A DNA stretch of 64,000 nt, taken from contig NZ_CP107917.1 of the NCBI RefSeq assembly GCF_036014175.1, positions 8,494,001-8,558,000 of the forward strand. Reading direction: 5' to 3'. This document shows positions 17,588-27,500 of this stretch, piece after piece. Source of the DNA: Streptomyces sp. NBC_00443 (lineage in GTDB: Bacteria > Actinomycetota > Actinomycetes > Streptomycetales > Streptomycetaceae). The position numbers were made by a program, and so were the translations under genes. The stretch's first letter is position 1. Every line of letters begins with the position of its first letter. The notes beneath the pieces were generated by a model, which worked only from the letters and a program-made list of their open reading frames with translations, made no database searches and was not told where the DNA came from.

Positions 17588-18370
17588 ATGATCAGACTCA
17601 CCGGTGTGTCCCGGAGCTTCACCGGCCGGTCCGGTTCGACAGCGGCGCTCCAGGACATCGGACTTCACATCGCCGAGGGCGAGTTCGTGGCGGTGGTGGG
17701 CCGGTCCGGGTGCGGCAAGTCCACACTGCTCCGGCTGATCGCCGGGCTGCTGCCGGTCACCGCGGGCGAGATCACCATCGGCGGCGAACAGGTCGACGGA
17801 GCCAGGCGGGATGTCGCCATGCTGTTCCAGCGGCCGGCCCTGCTGCCCTGGCGGTCCGTCCTCGACAACGTCCTGCTGCCCGTGGAGATCTTCGGCTGGC
17901 GCAGGTCCGAGCACCGCGACCGGGCGTACCGGCTGCTGGAGACGGCCGGACTGAGCGGCTTCGAGACGTACCGGCCGCACGAACTCTCCGGCGGTATGCA
18001 GCAGCGCGTCGCACTGTGCCGGTCGCTGATGGGCGAGCCCCGGGTGCTGCTCATGGACGAGCCGTTCTCCGCACTCGACGCGCTGACCCGCGCGGACCTC
18101 GCGGTGGAGCTGCAACGCATCCACATCGAGAACGCGTCCACAGTCGTCTTCGTCACCCACTCGATAGACGAGGCCGTGCTGCTCGCCGACCGGGTGGTCG
18201 TGCTCAGCCCGCGCCCGGGCCGGATCCGCAAGATCGTCGACATCGCCATTCCCCGGCCGAGGACGCTGGGCCGAACCGCGCACCTGGACGAAGTGGCCCG
18301 GTGCACCGCCGATCTGCACGAGCTGCTGATGGAGCGGGACATATCCACGCCGGTCGAAACGGAGGGGTGA
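17588..18370 (+). CDS. ABC transporter ATP-binding protein, SsuB/TauB type
   Basis: A 260-residue ATPase; the ATG at 17588 follows GGGGAG by about nine bases. It has Walker A GRSGCGKST, a Q-loop, signature LSGGMQQRVALCRSL, Walker B VLLMDEPFSALD and an H-loop FVTHSIDEAV. The SIDEAV and FSALDALTR features are typical of nitrate/sulfonate/taurine importers. Its stop overlaps the start of the oxidoreductase gene (TGATG), so the two are coupled. It energises the permease and lipoprotein encoded on the opposite strand. Confidence 0.94.
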   Translation: MIRLTGVSRSFTGRSGSTAALQDIGLHIAEGEFVAVVGRSGCGKSTLLRLIAGLLPVTAGEITIGGEQVDGARRDVAMLFQRPALLPWRSVLDNVLLPVEIFGWRRSEHRDRAYRLLETAGLSGFETYRPHELSGGMQQRVALCRSLMGEPRVLLMDEPFSALDALTRADLAVELQRIHIENASTVVFVTHSIDEAVLLADRVVVLSPRPGRIRKIVDIAIPRPRTLGRTAHLDEVARCTADLHELLMERDISTPVETEG

Positions 18371-19314
18371 TGACCGCGCGGATCTGCGTCTTCACCGAGC
18401 CGCACCGCGGCGCCGACTACGAGGATCAGCTGCGCTTCGCGCAACTCGTCGAAGCCTGCGGGTTCGAGGGGTTCTTCCGGGCCGATCACTACCAGGCGAT
18501 GGGTGCCGATCCCGGGCTGCCCGGCCCCACCGACGCCTGGCTCACGCTGGGCGCGCTCGCCCGGGAGACCTCCCGGATCCGGCTGGGCACCCTGGTCACC
18601 TCTGCCACCTTCCGGCTACCGGGCCCGCTGGCCGTGACGGTGGCGCAGGTGGACCGGATGAGCGGGGGACGGGTCGAGCTGGGCCTCGGCGCCGGTTGGT
18701 ACGAACGGGAGCACACCTCGTACGGCATCCCGTTCCCGCCCGCCCCGGAGCGCTTCGACCGGCTGGAGGAGCAACTGGCCGTGATCAGCGGCCTGTGGCG
18801 AACACCGGCCGGCGAGCACTTCAGCTACCACGGTGACCATTACCAACTGCGCGACGCGCCCGCTCTGCCGAAGCCCGTGCAGGTGCCGGGGCCGCCGATC
18901 ATCGTCGGGGGCCGCGGGACCAAGCGCACCCCGCAGCTGGCCGCTCGGTATGCCGACGAGTTCAACATGCCCTTCAAGTCGGTGGCAGAGACTGCCCGGG
19001 CGTACCGACGCGTTGCCGAGGCGTGCGAACGGACCGGCCGGGCAGACGCCGGTCGGCCGCCGCTGGTGCTCTCGACCGGCGTCGTGGTCGCGATCGGCCA
19101 CACCGACGCAGAAGCGCAACGGCGTGCCGCGCCCCTGCACGTCAAGAGCGCGCTGCCACCGGAGGACCCGGTCATCGGATCCCCGGCCCAACTCGTCGAC
19201 CGGATCGGCGAGTTCTCCGCAATCGGCACCGACCGCTTCCACCTCCGACTGATCGACTTCACCGACCTAGACCACCTGGAACTCATCGCCGGCGAGGTGC
19301 TTCCGCAGCTGTAG
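18370..19314 (+). CDS. LLM-class (luciferase-like) flavin or F420 oxidoreductase
   Basis: A 314-residue TIM-barrel protein of the bacterial luciferase superfamily: RICVFTEPH at the first strand, GFFRADHYQ, LGTLVTSATFR, then GGRVELGLGAGWYEREH and PPIIVGGRGTKRTPQLAARYAD. In actinobacteria such proteins use F420 or reduced FMN. TIGR-type F420-dependent members share the GAGWY..EH motif. Tight coupling to an ABC ATPase suggests that the imported compound is its substrate, for example monooxygenation of a sulfonate or a heterocycle; that is inference from neighbourhood. Confidence 0.9.
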   Translation: MTARICVFTEPHRGADYEDQLRFAQLVEACGFEGFFRADHYQAMGADPGLPGPTDAWLTLGALARETSRIRLGTLVTSATFRLPGPLAVTVAQVDRMSGGRVELGLGAGWYEREHTSYGIPFPPAPERFDRLEEQLAVISGLWRTPAGEHFSYHGDHYQLRDAPALPKPVQVPGPPIIVGGRGTKRTPQLAARYADEFNMPFKSVAETARAYRRVAEACERTGRADAGRPPLVLSTGVVVAIGHTDAEAQRRAAPLHVKSALPPEDPVIGSPAQLVDRIGEFSAIGTDRFHLRLIDFTDLDHLELIAGEVLPQL

Positions 19315-19520
19315 CACGCGACTGCGGCAGGGCTGCGTCCGGTGACTATCAAGCGACCCGGACGGAAGCCATCCCGGGCATCCCGCCCGGTGTCTTCCCC
19401 CAGCAAGAAGCCGTCGTTCTCACGGCGCAGGGGGACGTCCACGCTGACCGGCAACCGGAGAGGGGCCTTTTGGCCCTCAGCCCTCACCTGCGGCCGACGG
19501 GGTGTGCGGCCGGTCAGGAG

Positions 19521-20176
19521 TCAGGAGGAGCGGGTCAGTCGGGAGGGTGACCCTGTCGTCTGACTGCCCTCGTTCCCCAGGGTCAAGGTGTCGGCGCCGG
19601 TCTTCGCCAGGGTGTAGACGTTGCCCCGCGCGCACAGCACGCCCGCCGACCGGTCCGTGGGGGCGCTGGTGACCGCCTCGAAGACCATGGACGTTCCGTG
19701 CGTCTCCCGCAGACGCAGCGTCTCGGTGCACCCGAGGTCCCGGCCTGTGCCGTCCTCGGTCACGTGACTGATCTGTCTGCCGACCGGTGCACGGCCCGCA
19801 GCCCCTCGGCGAGTTCCGCCGCCAGAGCCCTCACGGCGGACTCGGGCAGCGGCCCGTCGCAGGCCACCCAGTCCGCGAGGGAAGGCGCGGCCACGTACTC
19901 CGTGGCCAGCCATTGCGGCCGGTGCCCCGCGGGGCTGTAGTCGACGACCGACACGGTCCACGGGGAGCGCACCTGGTCGCTGCTGGCGATCTCGCGGGCG
20001 AAGCGCTGCTCGAACCCGGGGTCAAGGCCGAACTCGGTGCGTACGGTCTTGAGCGCCAGCGGACGACCCGACGCGGTGCGGGAGAGAAACACCTGCCCCA
20101 TTCCGCCGGCGCCGAGTCTCGCCAGCAGCGGGTAGCCGCCGATGGCCGGCGGATCGGTGGGATCCAGGCGTCTCAT
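19521..20176 (-). pseudogene. Ser/Thr protein kinase with internal deletion (N-lobe joined to C-terminal domain)
   Basis: The first about 130 codons encode a Pkn-type N-lobe: GAGGMGQVFLSR glycine loop, ALKTVR with the ATP-binding Lys, and a hinge segment LATEYVAAPSLADWVA. The frame then ends with ADRSVT just before the catalytic loop. Immediately downstream, another frame of the same strand carries a compact region rich in Thr and Gly (GTGRDLGCTETLRLRETHGT, then ALGNEGS-like end at 19521). That looks like the extracytoplasmic C-terminal part of such a kinase. The HRDLKPSN catalytic loop, the activation loop and the membrane helix are missing. An internal deletion of several hundred codons, out of frame, explains both halves. 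Confidence 0.65.
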
Positions 20177-20447
20177 GAACCTCTCCGGGCACTGCTGGGG
20201 CCGCAGGGAAGGTGTGGACGGTGCACCGTGGCTGTGGGGGACGGACCTCGCCCGTGTGACACGCGGGCCTGTCCTGCACGCGATGCATTCATATCAGTTC
20301 ATATGCTGAGTGCATGGCGGGACGGGACCGCAGCAGCGGCAGCGGAGCCCGGCTCGGCGGCTCTGCCGCCCGCGGCATGAATGTCCCCGAGTGCAGCCGT
20401 CACCATCACTGCGCCCCACGTTCGGCCGCGCCACACAGGAGCCGCAC

Positions 20448-21701
20448 ATGTCCGACAGCGCCCCCGAGCCCCGTCCTGTCAAAGCAGAGGCAGTCCCCCT
20501 GGGCACCGGTACCCGCCGATGGCTCTTCCGCCCGCCGCGGCGCCACGGCGAGGTCGACACCAGTCGCAGCGTCAGCTTCCTGGAGCTCTTCTACGACCTC
20601 GTCTACGTCGTCCTGGTCGGGCAGGCGGCCCACACCCTGGCCGAGGACTTCTCCTGGCGAGGCACGGCAACGTTCGCAGTGGTCTTCGGGCTGATCTGGA
20701 TCGCCTGGCTGAACGGCACACTCTTCTACGAGCTGCACGGCCGCGAAGACGGTCACACCCGCTCGCTGATCTTCGTGCAGATGCTGCTGCTGTCCCTCAT
20801 GGCGGTCTACGTCGGCCACGCCGACGGCGACGACGGCCGCACCCTGGCGGCCCTGTACGCGCTGCTGCTGGCTCTGCTGACGTACCAGTGGTACTCCGTG
20901 TACCGACAGGACGAACCGGAGCTGCGCAGGACGCCCCGCCGCTATCTGATCGTCATGGTCGCGGGCATCATCGCGATCGCGGCTTCGGTACCGCTGTCGG
21001 CCGACGGCCGTCTCGTAGTCTGGGCGGTGTTCGTCGTCGCGTGGTGCGGCGTGGAGTGCGTCATCCTCATCTTCTGGCGCAGAGCGCCGAGTTACGGCGT
21101 CGTGACCGAGCCCATGGTCGAACGCTTCGGGCTGTTCATCATCATCGTGCTCGGCGAAGTCGTCATCGGTGTCGTGAACGGCCTGACGGACACCGAACGC
21201 AGCACACTCGTCACGACGACGGGCCTGCTCGGGCTCGCCATCGGCTTCGGCTTCTGGTGGAACTACGCCGACTTGGTGTCCAGACGGCTGCCTCGCGAGT
21301 CCGGTCACTCCCTGGCGACGTGGATCTTCACTCACCTGCCGATGGCCATGGCCGTGGCGGCGGCCGGTGCGGGCATGGTCGGACTCGTGGAGCACGCCAC
21401 CGATCACCGGACACCAGCCGCCCTGAGTCGGCTGATGGGCGGGTCCGTGGCCGTAATGCTGCTCACCACCGTGGTGCTTGTGCCCACCCTGGCGGACTAC
21501 GACCGCTACCCCGCCGTCTACAAGTCGGTCCAAGCCGTGCTCGTCACGGCAGCCGTCGTCGCCCTCCTCGCCGGCTGGTCCCGCCCCGCCCCCTGGCTCC
21601 TGGCCCTCATCCTGTTGCTCCTCCTCTCCGCGACCTGGGTCTTCGCATTCGTGCGATGGCTGAGACAGGGCTCCCTGATCAACGAGAGGTCAGCCGACTG
21701 A
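20448..21701 (+). CDS. ltrA: LtrA family membrane protein (low temperature requirement A)
   Basis: The ATG at 20448 has AGGAG seven bases upstream. The 417-residue product opens with SVSFLELFYDLVYVVLVGQA, the characteristic ELFFDL-type motif of the LtrA family, and has about 10-12 membrane helices. MVERFGLFIIIVLGE, followed by WWNYADLV, is typical of the second half. The family is named after a Listeria cold-growth phenotype and its biochemical function is unknown. Upstream the gene lies back to back with the kinase remnant, and a pair of TTCATAT repeats (20288 and 20298) sits in the shared region. Confidence 0.9.
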   Translation: MSDSAPEPRPVKAEAVPLGTGTRRWLFRPPRRHGEVDTSRSVSFLELFYDLVYVVLVGQAAHTLAEDFSWRGTATFAVVFGLIWIAWLNGTLFYELHGREDGHTRSLIFVQMLLLSLMAVYVGHADGDDGRTLAALYALLLALLTYQWYSVYRQDEPELRRTPRRYLIVMVAGIIAIAASVPLSADGRLVVWAVFVVAWCGVECVILIFWRRAPSYGVVTEPMVERFGLFIIIVLGEVVIGVVNGLTDTERSTLVTTTGLLGLAIGFGFWWNYADLVSRRLPRESGHSLATWIFTHLPMAMAVAAAGAGMVGLVEHATDHRTPAALSRLMGGSVAVMLLTTVVLVPTLADYDRYPAVYKSVQAVLVTAAVVALLAGWSRPAPWLLALILLLLLSATWVFAFVRWLRQGSLINERSAD

Positions 21702-21725
21702 CACCGTGCCGTCCGTCGGGGTCTA

Positions 21726-21749
21726 CTTGTATCGAGCGTTTGACACAAG
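21726..21749 (+). promoter_or_regulatory. Upstream operator copy (imperfect) of the GntR-controlled unit
   Basis: A 24-base element, CTTGTATC...ACACAAG, is identical at 19 of 24 positions to the second copy at 21765-21788. The spacing centre to centre is 39 bases. A TTGACA (21740-21745) that could act as a -35 hexamer lies inside it. Confidence 0.65.
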
Positions 21750-21760
21750 ATTCCGACCAG

Positions 21761-21794
21761 GGCATCTTGTACCTACCGTTTGGTACAAGATGCC
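21761..21794 (+). promoter_or_regulatory. Perfect 13-bp-arm inverted repeat, probable GntR operator
   Basis: GGCATCTTGTACC (21761-21773) pairs exactly with GGTACAAGATGCC (21782-21794) around an 8-base spacer. It lies 16 bases before the GTG start of the membrane protein gene that is translationally coupled to the GntR gene. Autoregulation by that repressor is the simplest explanation. Confidence 0.75.
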
Positions 21795-21809
21795 CTGGGG
21801 GATCTCCAC

Positions 21810-22604
21810 GTGCTCGACACCGTCCCGCTCCAGTCCCGGCTCCTCGACCATGCCGACCACTACGCCCGTTGGTCCGGTCTGGCCATCGGTATCGTGGCCG
21901 CACAGCAGCTGGTTGCGATGGAGAGCGGCGACATCACGATCCCCCTCGTGTTCGCCATCACGGCGTTCGGCTTGTGCGCGGTGGGCGGCGTCCTGCTCGG
22001 CGACGCCCTGACGCTCGGTCCTCAGGAAGCGGTGCGCACCGCGAGTCTCGCCCCGCGTCTGGTCGGACACCATGTGCCGCCCCGTATGGGGCCGCTGCTC
22101 CTTCTGCAGGCAGCCTCGCTCGTCGGTCTGCTGGTCATGGGCGCCGTCACGGCTTCCTCCGGCCCCGGCCGGACAGGCGGAGCGGGGCGTGTCATCACCG
22201 TCGCCTGTGAAGGGCTGACCGCATCCCTCGGTCCCTGGCCCGGCCTCTACTACAGCGGCCCGATGTTCGCCGCCCTCGCGGTCGGCACCCCCGCCTGCGT
22301 CTGGGCCCTGCGCCGTATTGCCTACGGGCCGGGCGACTTCCAGCAGCGCCGCGACCGCGCCTGGGCGATCACAGGAGCGTGGGGGCTGTTGGTGTCGAGC
22401 CAGGTCCTGCTCGTCGTACTCATGCTGCTCATCGCGCTCACGGAAACGGCCTGCGCAGGCCCGCTCGGTGCCGCCACCATCGTGGTGATCTGTCCCCTGG
22501 GGCTGCTGAGCCTGTTCACGTTCGGGTGGTCCCTGGTAACCGTGGTGGCACCGCGGGCGGTTGACGACGAGGTAGCAGACGATGGGATCTTCCACGATGA
22601 GTGA
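21810..22604 (+). CDS. Multi-pass membrane protein co-transcribed with a GntR regulator
   Basis: I start at GTG 21810, with GGGGGAT upstream; an ATG at 21780 would lie inside the operator. The 264-residue product has about six hydrophobic helices, among them WSGLAIGIVAAQQLVAM, VVSSQVLLVVLMLLIALTE-like stretches and a C-terminal LLSLFTFGWSLVTVV. There are two short charged loops. I do not recognise a family. Its last codons overlap the GntR start by eight bases, so the regulator and this protein are made together. In the YtrA subgroup, GntR proteins usually control transport or membrane-stress genes beside them, and this protein is the probable target. Confidence 0.75.
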   Translation: MLDTVPLQSRLLDHADHYARWSGLAIGIVAAQQLVAMESGDITIPLVFAITAFGLCAVGGVLLGDALTLGPQEAVRTASLAPRLVGHHVPPRMGPLLLLQAASLVGLLVMGAVTASSGPGRTGGAGRVITVACEGLTASLGPWPGLYYSGPMFAALAVGTPACVWALRRIAYGPGDFQQRRDRAWAITGAWGLLVSSQVLLVVLMLLIALTETACAGPLGAATIVVICPLGLLSLFTFGWSLVTVVAPRAVDDEVADDGIFHDE

Positions 22605-23082
22605 CCGCACCGTCCGTGTCGACACCACCAGCCAGGTACCGCCGTACGAGCAGATCCGTGCCCAGTTGGCCGCGCTCATTCGCACCGGCCGGCTGACCGA
22701 GGGCGAGCGCCTGCCGACCGTGCGCCAGCTCGCCGCCGACCTCGGTCTGGCGCCGGGCACCGTGGCCCGCGCCTACCGCGAGCTGGAGGCCGCGGAGCTG
22801 ATCCGCACCCGCCGTGGCGCGGGCACCCGGGTGGCGGCGCTCCCGTCCGGACCGCACGCCCACGACGGCCCCCAGCTCGGCACTCTGGCGCGGGACTTCA
22901 CCTCCGCCGCCCGAGCCCTCGGAGCCGACACCGAGGACATCCTGACCGCCGTCCGCAACGCCCTGAACTCGGGACCCGCCCCCGCTTCTGCCACCGCCGA
23001 CAGCGGAGCGGGCGGCCCCAAGTCGACGGAGGCGCCGGTGAGGGTCGCTGGCGTGCGGCACAGGCGTGAGGCACAGGCTTGA
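22597..23082 (+). CDS. GntR-family regulator, YtrA-like subgroup
   Basis: The ATG at 22597 overlaps the stop of the preceding gene; the in-frame ATG at 22582 is less likely. The protein has 161 residues. The winged HTH occupies residues about 12-78: PPYEQIRAQLAALIRTGRL, then GERLPTVRQLAADLGLAPGT and VARAYRELEAAELIRTRRG. The short effector region (about 80 residues, helical) is typical of the YtrA subgroup, which lacks the large FadR or UTRA ligand domain. It most likely binds the two palindromes at 21726 and 21761. Confidence 0.9.
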   Translation: MSDRTVRVDTTSQVPPYEQIRAQLAALIRTGRLTEGERLPTVRQLAADLGLAPGTVARAYRELEAAELIRTRRGAGTRVAALPSGPHAHDGPQLGTLARDFTSAARALGADTEDILTAVRNALNSGPAPASATADSGAGGPKSTEAPVRVAGVRHRREAQA

Positions 23083-23173
23083 GCGGCAACGCCGGGGGCG
23101 GGCCGGAGAACCGGGAGGTGATCCGGCCTGCCCTGGGCGGCACTCGCTGCCTGGCGGCTCCTGCTGGTATTCG

Positions 23174-24310
23174 TTACGCCGGGTCGATACGGAAGACGCT
23201 GCCGCCGATGGCGAGCACGTACAGGTCGCCATTGCCGCCCTGCGCGAAGGAGATGACCTCGCCGCCGTTGACGCCGAGGTCGTTCACGGCTGTCACCTTG
23301 CCGTTCTTCAACTGCAGGGAGCGGACGGTGCCGTCGCAGTAGTCGCTGTACACATACTGACCCTTGAGGCCCGGGATCGCCTTGCCCCGGTAGACGAAGC
23401 CGCCGGTCACCGAGCAGCCGAAGTTGGCGCGGTCGTACTCATGGACCGGCGGCACGTGGTTCGCGGGCTCCGTGCCGCCACGGAAGGGATGGGTGCCCTC
23501 CATCTGGGACCAGCCGTAGTTCTCTCCGCCCTTGCTGCTCGCCGGGGCCCAGTCGATCTCCTCCCAGTCGTTCTGGCCGACGTCGCCGATGAACAGATCG
23601 CCCGTGCCCGAGTCGAAGGAGAACCGCCACGGGTTGCGCAGGCCGTACGCCCAGATCTCGTCCTTCGCGATCGGGTCGTTCACGAACGGGTTGTCCGGCG
23701 GGATCGCGTACGGCTTGGCGCCCCTCGGGTCGATCCGCAGGAGCTTGCCGAGCAGCGTGTCGAGGTTCTGCCCGTTGCCGTGCGGGTCGCCGCCCGAGCC
23801 GCCGTCGCCGAGTGCGATGTAGAGGTAGCCGTCGGGGCCGATCTTGATGTCGCCACCGTTGTGGTTCGCGTAGGGCTGGGTCTGGGTGATGACCGTACGG
23901 CGGGTCTGCGGCTGGATCTTGCCGTTCCGTACGGCGAACTCGTCCACGGTGCTGGTGCCTTCGAGGTTCGTGAACGAGATGTAGAAGTGCGCGAACCTCT
24001 TGTCGAACGCGATGCCCAGCAGCCCGCGTTCGCCGTCGGTGGTGGTCTCGGCGGATATGTCGAGGACGGGCTGACTGAGTCCCTTGCTGTCCAGGACCCT
24101 TACGGTGCCCGGGCGTTCGGCGATCCAGAGCTTCCCGCCGGGGCCGGCGGCGCCCGCCGTCGGATTCTGGGCCGTGCCCACGTTCTTGAGGGTCACCTTC
24201 GGCACCTGCCGTGGGGCGGCGGACTCGTCGGCCGACGCCGCGGTCAGGGCGAGGGAAGCGACGAGACAGACGGTGCCGATGATCGCCGTGCTTCGGGTGC
24301 GAACTCTCAC
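23174..24310 (-). CDS. Secreted glucose/sorbosone dehydrogenase family protein (PQQ type)
   Basis: The start is GTG 24310, with AGGAGG six bases upstream. The 378-residue product has a signal peptide (IIGTVCLVASLALTAASA) and a six-bladed beta-propeller of the GSDH family: AAGPGGKLWIAERPG, GERGLLGIAFDKRF, HNGGDIKIGPDGYLYIALGD and EIWAYGLRNPWRFSF. These are the usual PQQ and calcium-binding motifs. It likely oxidises sugars outside the cell, although many homologues have no tested substrate. It is downstream of the PA14/DUF1080 gene on the same strand, with a hairpin between them. Confidence 0.92.
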   Translation of the reverse strand: MRVRTRSTAIIGTVCLVASLALTAASADESAAPRQVPKVTLKNVGTAQNPTAGAAGPGGKLWIAERPGTVRVLDSKGLSQPVLDISAETTTDGERGLLGIAFDKRFAHFYISFTNLEGTSTVDEFAVRNGKIQPQTRRTVITQTQPYANHNGGDIKIGPDGYLYIALGDGGSGGDPHGNGQNLDTLLGKLLRIDPRGAKPYAIPPDNPFVNDPIAKDEIWAYGLRNPWRFSFDSGTGDLFIGDVGQNDWEEIDWAPASSKGGENYGWSQMEGTHPFRGGTEPANHVPPVHEYDRANFGCSVTGGFVYRGKAIPGLKGQYVYSDYCDGTVRSLQLKNGKVTAVNDLGVNGGEVISFAQGGNGDLYVLAIGGSVFRIDPA

Positions 24311-24515
24311 CGAGATCCTCCTAGAGGCGGTGAATCGGCAGGTCGCGGCCACTGGGGCTCATCGTGGGGTGCCGCTCGCGCCAGCACGCAACCTGGTTGG
24401 GGGGTGTGGGGAGAGAGAACCGTGTGCTATTGGCCGGCTACGGCTGAGGATACTGGGACCGCGTCGCTTGGTATAGACCACCTGTGCCGCAAGTCGAGAA
24501 TCGGCACGGGGTGAA

Positions 24516-24544
24516 GGCGCGCCTACAAGCCCCGTAGGCGCGCC
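24516..24544 (-). terminator. Perfect 11-bp-arm hairpin after the PA14/DUF1080 gene
   Basis: GGCGCGCCTAC (24516-24526) pairs exactly with GTAGGCGCGCC (24534-24544) around a 7-base loop. It is 25 bases past the stop of the large secreted gene and separates it from the sugar dehydrogenase gene. Confidence 0.75.
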
Positions 24545-24568
24545 CCCTTCTTCGCTGTTCTGGGGAGT

Positions 24569-27500
24569 TCAGTTCAGCGGTTCCACCCAGATGTTGCGGT
24601 AGCGCACCTTGTTGCCGTGGTCCTGGAGGCGGATGGAGCCGGCTGATGGTCCCTCCGGGTGGCCGCCGCCGGTCGGGCCGTCGATCGCGATGTCGTCGTG
24701 GACCTTCTTGCCGTTCCAGACGACGGTGACCCGCGCGTCGGCCGTCTTGGTGCCGTCGGCGTCGAAGCGGGCCGCGCGGAAGGTGATGTCGTACGTCTGC
24801 CAGGTCTCCGGTGCTGTGGCCGCGTTGACGTCCGGAGCCTTCTTCAGATAGATCGCTCCGGCTTCGTTCGTGTCGAGCGTCGTGTCACCGAAGGAGTCGA
24901 GGATCTGAAGCTCGTATCGGTCCTGGAAATAGATGCCGCTGTTGCCGCGGTCCTGACCGGTCACGTCGTCCGGCAGGAGCGGGACGCGGAACTCCGCATG
25001 CAGCTTGAAGTCCTGGTAGGCGTCCTTGGTGCGGATGTCGCCGCAGCACACCTCCATCGACTTCTCGTCGGTCAGCGGCCATTCCACGGATCGTCCGTCC
25101 GTGTGCTGCCACTGGCTGAGGGATGTCGCGGTGCCGTCGAAGAGGGTGACCCGGGCGCCGTGCGGGCGGACGGTGATCAGGTCCAGATTGACGTGGCCGG
25201 AGTCGCCCGAGTCGAAGCGGTACGCGATGGTGTTCTTCCCCGCGCGCAGCGTGACCCGCTCGGGCTGGGCCGACCAGGTGTCCCAGTTGCCCGTCGAGGC
25301 GAGCTTGGTCTGTCTCAGCTTCTGCCCGTTGGCGTACAAGGAGAGGGACTTGGTGCCCTGGAAGGGGTTGGGCCCGTTGGAGTAGCGCAGGTTCACGTCG
25401 TAGTCACCCGCCTTCGGGACGGTGACGTCGAACGTGGCGGCGGCCTTGCCCTCGGTGCCGTAGCCGTCGACGAAGCCGCTGCCCGAGTAGCCGGTGTGGT
25501 CGGTGTTGATTCCGGCCGTCCCGGTCAGCCGCGCCTCCTCGGCCTCGTGCAGCGTCGCGGGCGGCGGCTGCTTGCCCGGCAGGGCGTTGAGCGTGTACCA
25601 GGCCTCCGTGCTCCACAGCGTCTCACCGGACGTGGACGCGAAGGGACGTGGTGAACGGACGTGTACGACGCGGCCCGGCTTGAGCCCGTCAAGGCGTAGC
25701 GAGACCGTGCGCGCGTCGTCGGCGAGGGTCGCCGAGCGGACGTTCAGCCGCTCCTCGGCGATCTTCGGACCTCCATAGTCCGATGTGGGGGTGTAGCGCC
25801 ACTGTTCGGCCTGGTAGTGGGCGGCCAGCTTTTCTGCGGTGGCCTCGGACAGCGGCTGCGTGTACTCCAGGTCGAAACCACCGGGGACGGCGCGCATCTC
25901 CTTGATGTCGAAGGTGTTGCCGCCGTTGGGCGTCAGCTTCTGGAGGCCGAACTTCAGTTTGCCCTCCTGGCCCCAGTTGCCGTCGGCGCCGAGCCCGCCC
26001 GCGTAGACCGCGCCGTCGGGGCCCATGGTGATGCGGTTGACGCCGGCTTCGAGTCCTTGCGTATAGCGGAACACAGCGCCCTGGTACTGGCCCTTCACCT
26101 TCTCCAGAAAGGCACGCTGGAGCCCGCCGTAGGTGACGTCACCGAGGAGCATCTGACCGGCGAACCGGCCCTTGGTCAAGTACAGCGGTGTGCTGGGGGA
26201 GTTGGCGATCTCGTTCTGCGGCAGCCACAGCACCGGTTCGGTCACCGACCGGTCGTCGAAGGGGCCCGAGGGCTCGGTGTAGTGGTTGAAGAAGCGGTCC
26301 TGCTTGATCTGGACGAGCTTGGACGCGGGCAGCCAGCCGCCTTGGTTGTCGGTGGTGAAGATGTCGCCGCCAGGGCCCCAGCCGATGCCGTTGGGGGTGC
26401 GCAGGCCGCCTGCGATCGGCTGGATCTTCCCTGTCTTCTTGCTGATCTTGTACGTGGTCCCACGGCCGGGTGCCGGCTGGGGAGTCGTGGTCGCGCCGCC
26501 GTAGTTGATGGCGACGGACAGGTTCACGTAGAAGTAGCCGTCGCGATAGAGCAGCCCGAAGGCGAACTCGTGGAAGTTGCCGCCGTAAGGCCAGGTGGCG
26601 ACCGTGCGGTACTCGTCGGCGACCAAGTCCCGGTCGGTGGCGACCAGTTGGGTCAGCTCGTGCTTCTGCGACACATACAGCGAGCCGTCGACGTACTTGA
26701 TGCCCATCGGCTCGCGCAGCCCGCTCGCCACCTTCTTCACGGTCACCTTGTCGCGACTCGTGTCGCCGGTGACGTTGTCGAGGAGGTACGCCTCACCCGT
26801 CGTGGTCTGTGAGCCGCCCCAGGTGGTGATGGCCAGACGTCCGTCGGGCAGCCAGTCCATGCCGGTGACCTGGGGCTCGAAGCCGTCCGGGCGCAGGTCG
26901 GTGAGGGTGAGGTCGGGGCGTACGTCGGTCAGCGGCAGACCGTCGCCCGGGCTGTCCGCTCCCGACTCGCACTCCTTGCGTCCCGGGGCGGTGACCCGCA
27001 CCACTCCGGCGTCAGTGCTCAGCGCCTCGCTCGGCACGGTGGTGAAGTCGTTCGCGGACGGTGGCTTCCATGCCAGCGCGAGACGCTGGTCGCCGCCCCG
27101 TTCGAAGTAGTCGATGCGGAACGGGTGGGACCCGGCCGTGAGTTGGACGGATCCGTCTTTCGGCTCGGCCCCGTGCAGGCCGTCGTGGTCGATGACCGTC
27201 CGGTCGTCGATGGTCAGCCGGGAGCCGTCGTCGCTGGTCAGGCGGAACGTGTAGGACCCGTCGTCGGGAATGACGAGGTAACCGGACACCTCGGCCGAGA
27301 AGTTGTCGGCGAAGCCGCCGAAGTCGCCGGTCGTGGACCAGTCCACGGTCGGCATCAGCTTGTCGTGGTTGGGGGTCTGCCCCGGCTTGAGCGTGCACAG
27401 CTTGCTGAGCGGAACCTGGGTGTCGAACACCCGCAGGGTCACTCCCGGTTCCTGGGGCGGGATGTCATCGGGGGCGGCGGCGGACGGGGGCGCTGTCCAC

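Noticed and set aside
20288..20304. TTCATAT direct repeats as a defined operator
   Set aside because: Only two 7-base copies and no known regulator nearby; mentioned with the LtrA gene but not called a site.
24516..24544. An attachment site for an integrated element
   Set aside because: No integrase or matching second copy; its position directly after a stop codon fits a terminator.
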